Source: Actinomycetota bacterium (lineage in GTDB: Bacteria; Actinomycetota; Actinomycetes; UBA12327). From it: a stretch of 5,735 nt of DNA. The notes under the pieces are model-generated. The model worked only from the letters and a program-made list of their open reading frames with translations, was not told the origin of the DNA and did not search any database. The DNA lies in contig JAPLBW010000088.1 in assembly GCA_026392555.1 (NCBI GenBank), positions 1-5,735 on the forward strand, given 5' to 3'. A program made the translations under genes and the position numbers. This document shows positions 5,554 to 5,735 of this stretch, piece by piece (the stretch's first letter is position 1; every line of letters begins with the position of its first letter).

Positions 5554-5735
5554 CGACTGCGCCTGGTGATGACGGCCTTCACAAATCGGGGACCACCGAC
5601 CAAGTAGCGCTGCCACAGGCGCCCAGGCTCTTGGGTAAAGCGGTGTATCCATTCAGTTCCGCTGCGTTGCAGCCAATCTGGTGCTTCTTCAACCGTTCCA
5701 GCCACGAAATCAAAGGCAGCCCCGACAGCGATCGC
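5550..5735 (-). CDS. WecG/TagA/CpsF family glycosyltransferase (GT26), C-terminal end only
   Basis: The last 61 codons of a gene that enters from the right edge. The family adds a sugar such as ManNAc/ManNAcA or glucose to a polyprenyl-diphosphate-linked primer, an early step in teichoic acid, enterobacterial common antigen or exopolysaccharide assembly. The visible part is the diagnostic C-terminus: VGAAFDFVAGTVEEAPDW (window residues 4-21), then LQRSGTEWIHRFTQEPGRLW (22-41) and QRYLVGGPRF (42-51), matching the family pattern GVGAAFDFxAG...AP.W.Q..G.EW..R...EP.RLW.RYL. The terminal tail is basic (RRSR). Its TGA (5552-5550) overlaps the GT4 start ATG (5553-5551), so the two were translationally coupled; a weak AGG at 5564-5562 lies 8 nt before that ATG. 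The N-terminal catalytic part is outside the window, so the sugar cannot be guessed. Confidence 0.88.
   Translation of the reverse strand, partial: AIAVGAAFDFVAGTVEEAPDWLQRSGTEWIHRFTQEPGRLWQRYLVGGPRFVKAVITRRSR

Noticed and set aside
4653..5652. Three overlapping minus-strand frames (4653-4970, 4913-5422, 5344-5652) as three separate small genes
   Set aside because: Their conserved parts are successive pieces of a single GT4 protein in different frames. The N-terminal part of the 5344-5652 frame before MKVLIV is out-of-frame GT26 sequence.

Overview
The window is a compact piece of an actinobacterial cell-envelope glycan locus, moderately GC-rich. The lineage call rests on two things. First, it holds dprE1 and a decaprenyl-phosphate phosphoribosyltransferase, two enzymes of the decaprenylphosphoryl-arabinose (DPA) pathway that feeds arabinan synthesis in mycolic-acid-type and related Actinomycetota. 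Second, several genes begin exactly 6 nt after a TANNNT -10 element, which is the layout of the leaderless transcripts common in this phylum. I cannot name a family or genus.

Layout from left to right. Bases 1-1268 (minus) hold dprE1, whose 3' end lies outside the window. Bases 1286-2155 (plus) hold ubiA-type DPPR synthase. Only 17 bp separate the two start codons, and this gap contains a symmetric TANNNTA element that can serve as the -10 box in both directions. Bases 2161-2913 and 2910-3710 (both minus) hold two family-2 glycosyltransferases (GT2) transcribed from 3710 downward; the second one translated appears to start at a CTG overlapping the stop of the first. Bases 3711-3823 are a divergent intergenic region with a promoter for each side. 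Bases 3824-4630 (plus) hold a third GT2, a clear paralogue of the 2910-3710 gene. Bases 4634-5553 (minus) hold a family-4 glycosyltransferase (GT4) broken by three frame-changing internal gaps. Bases 5550-5735 (minus) hold the C-terminal end of a WecG/TagA/CpsF (GT26) transferase whose stop overlaps the GT4 start.

How they fit together. UbiA attaches phosphoribose to decaprenyl phosphate. After the phosphate is removed, DprE1 oxidises decaprenylphosphoryl-ribose as the first half of its epimerisation to DPA, the arabinose donor. The GT26, GT4 and GT2 genes look like an exopolysaccharide or envelope-polysaccharide assembly set. A polysaccharide product is an inference from the families; no substrate can be read from the sequence.

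No stretch above 300 bp lacks a gene. The gaps are 17, 5, 113 and 3 bp. I saw no tRNA, rRNA, CRISPR array, insertion sequence or attachment site. I did not find a wholly new system. The most interesting points are the symmetric bidirectional leaderless promoter, the CTG start with its self-paired ribosome binding site, the three-gap GT4, and the natural alanine at the benzothiazinone-target cysteine of DprE1.
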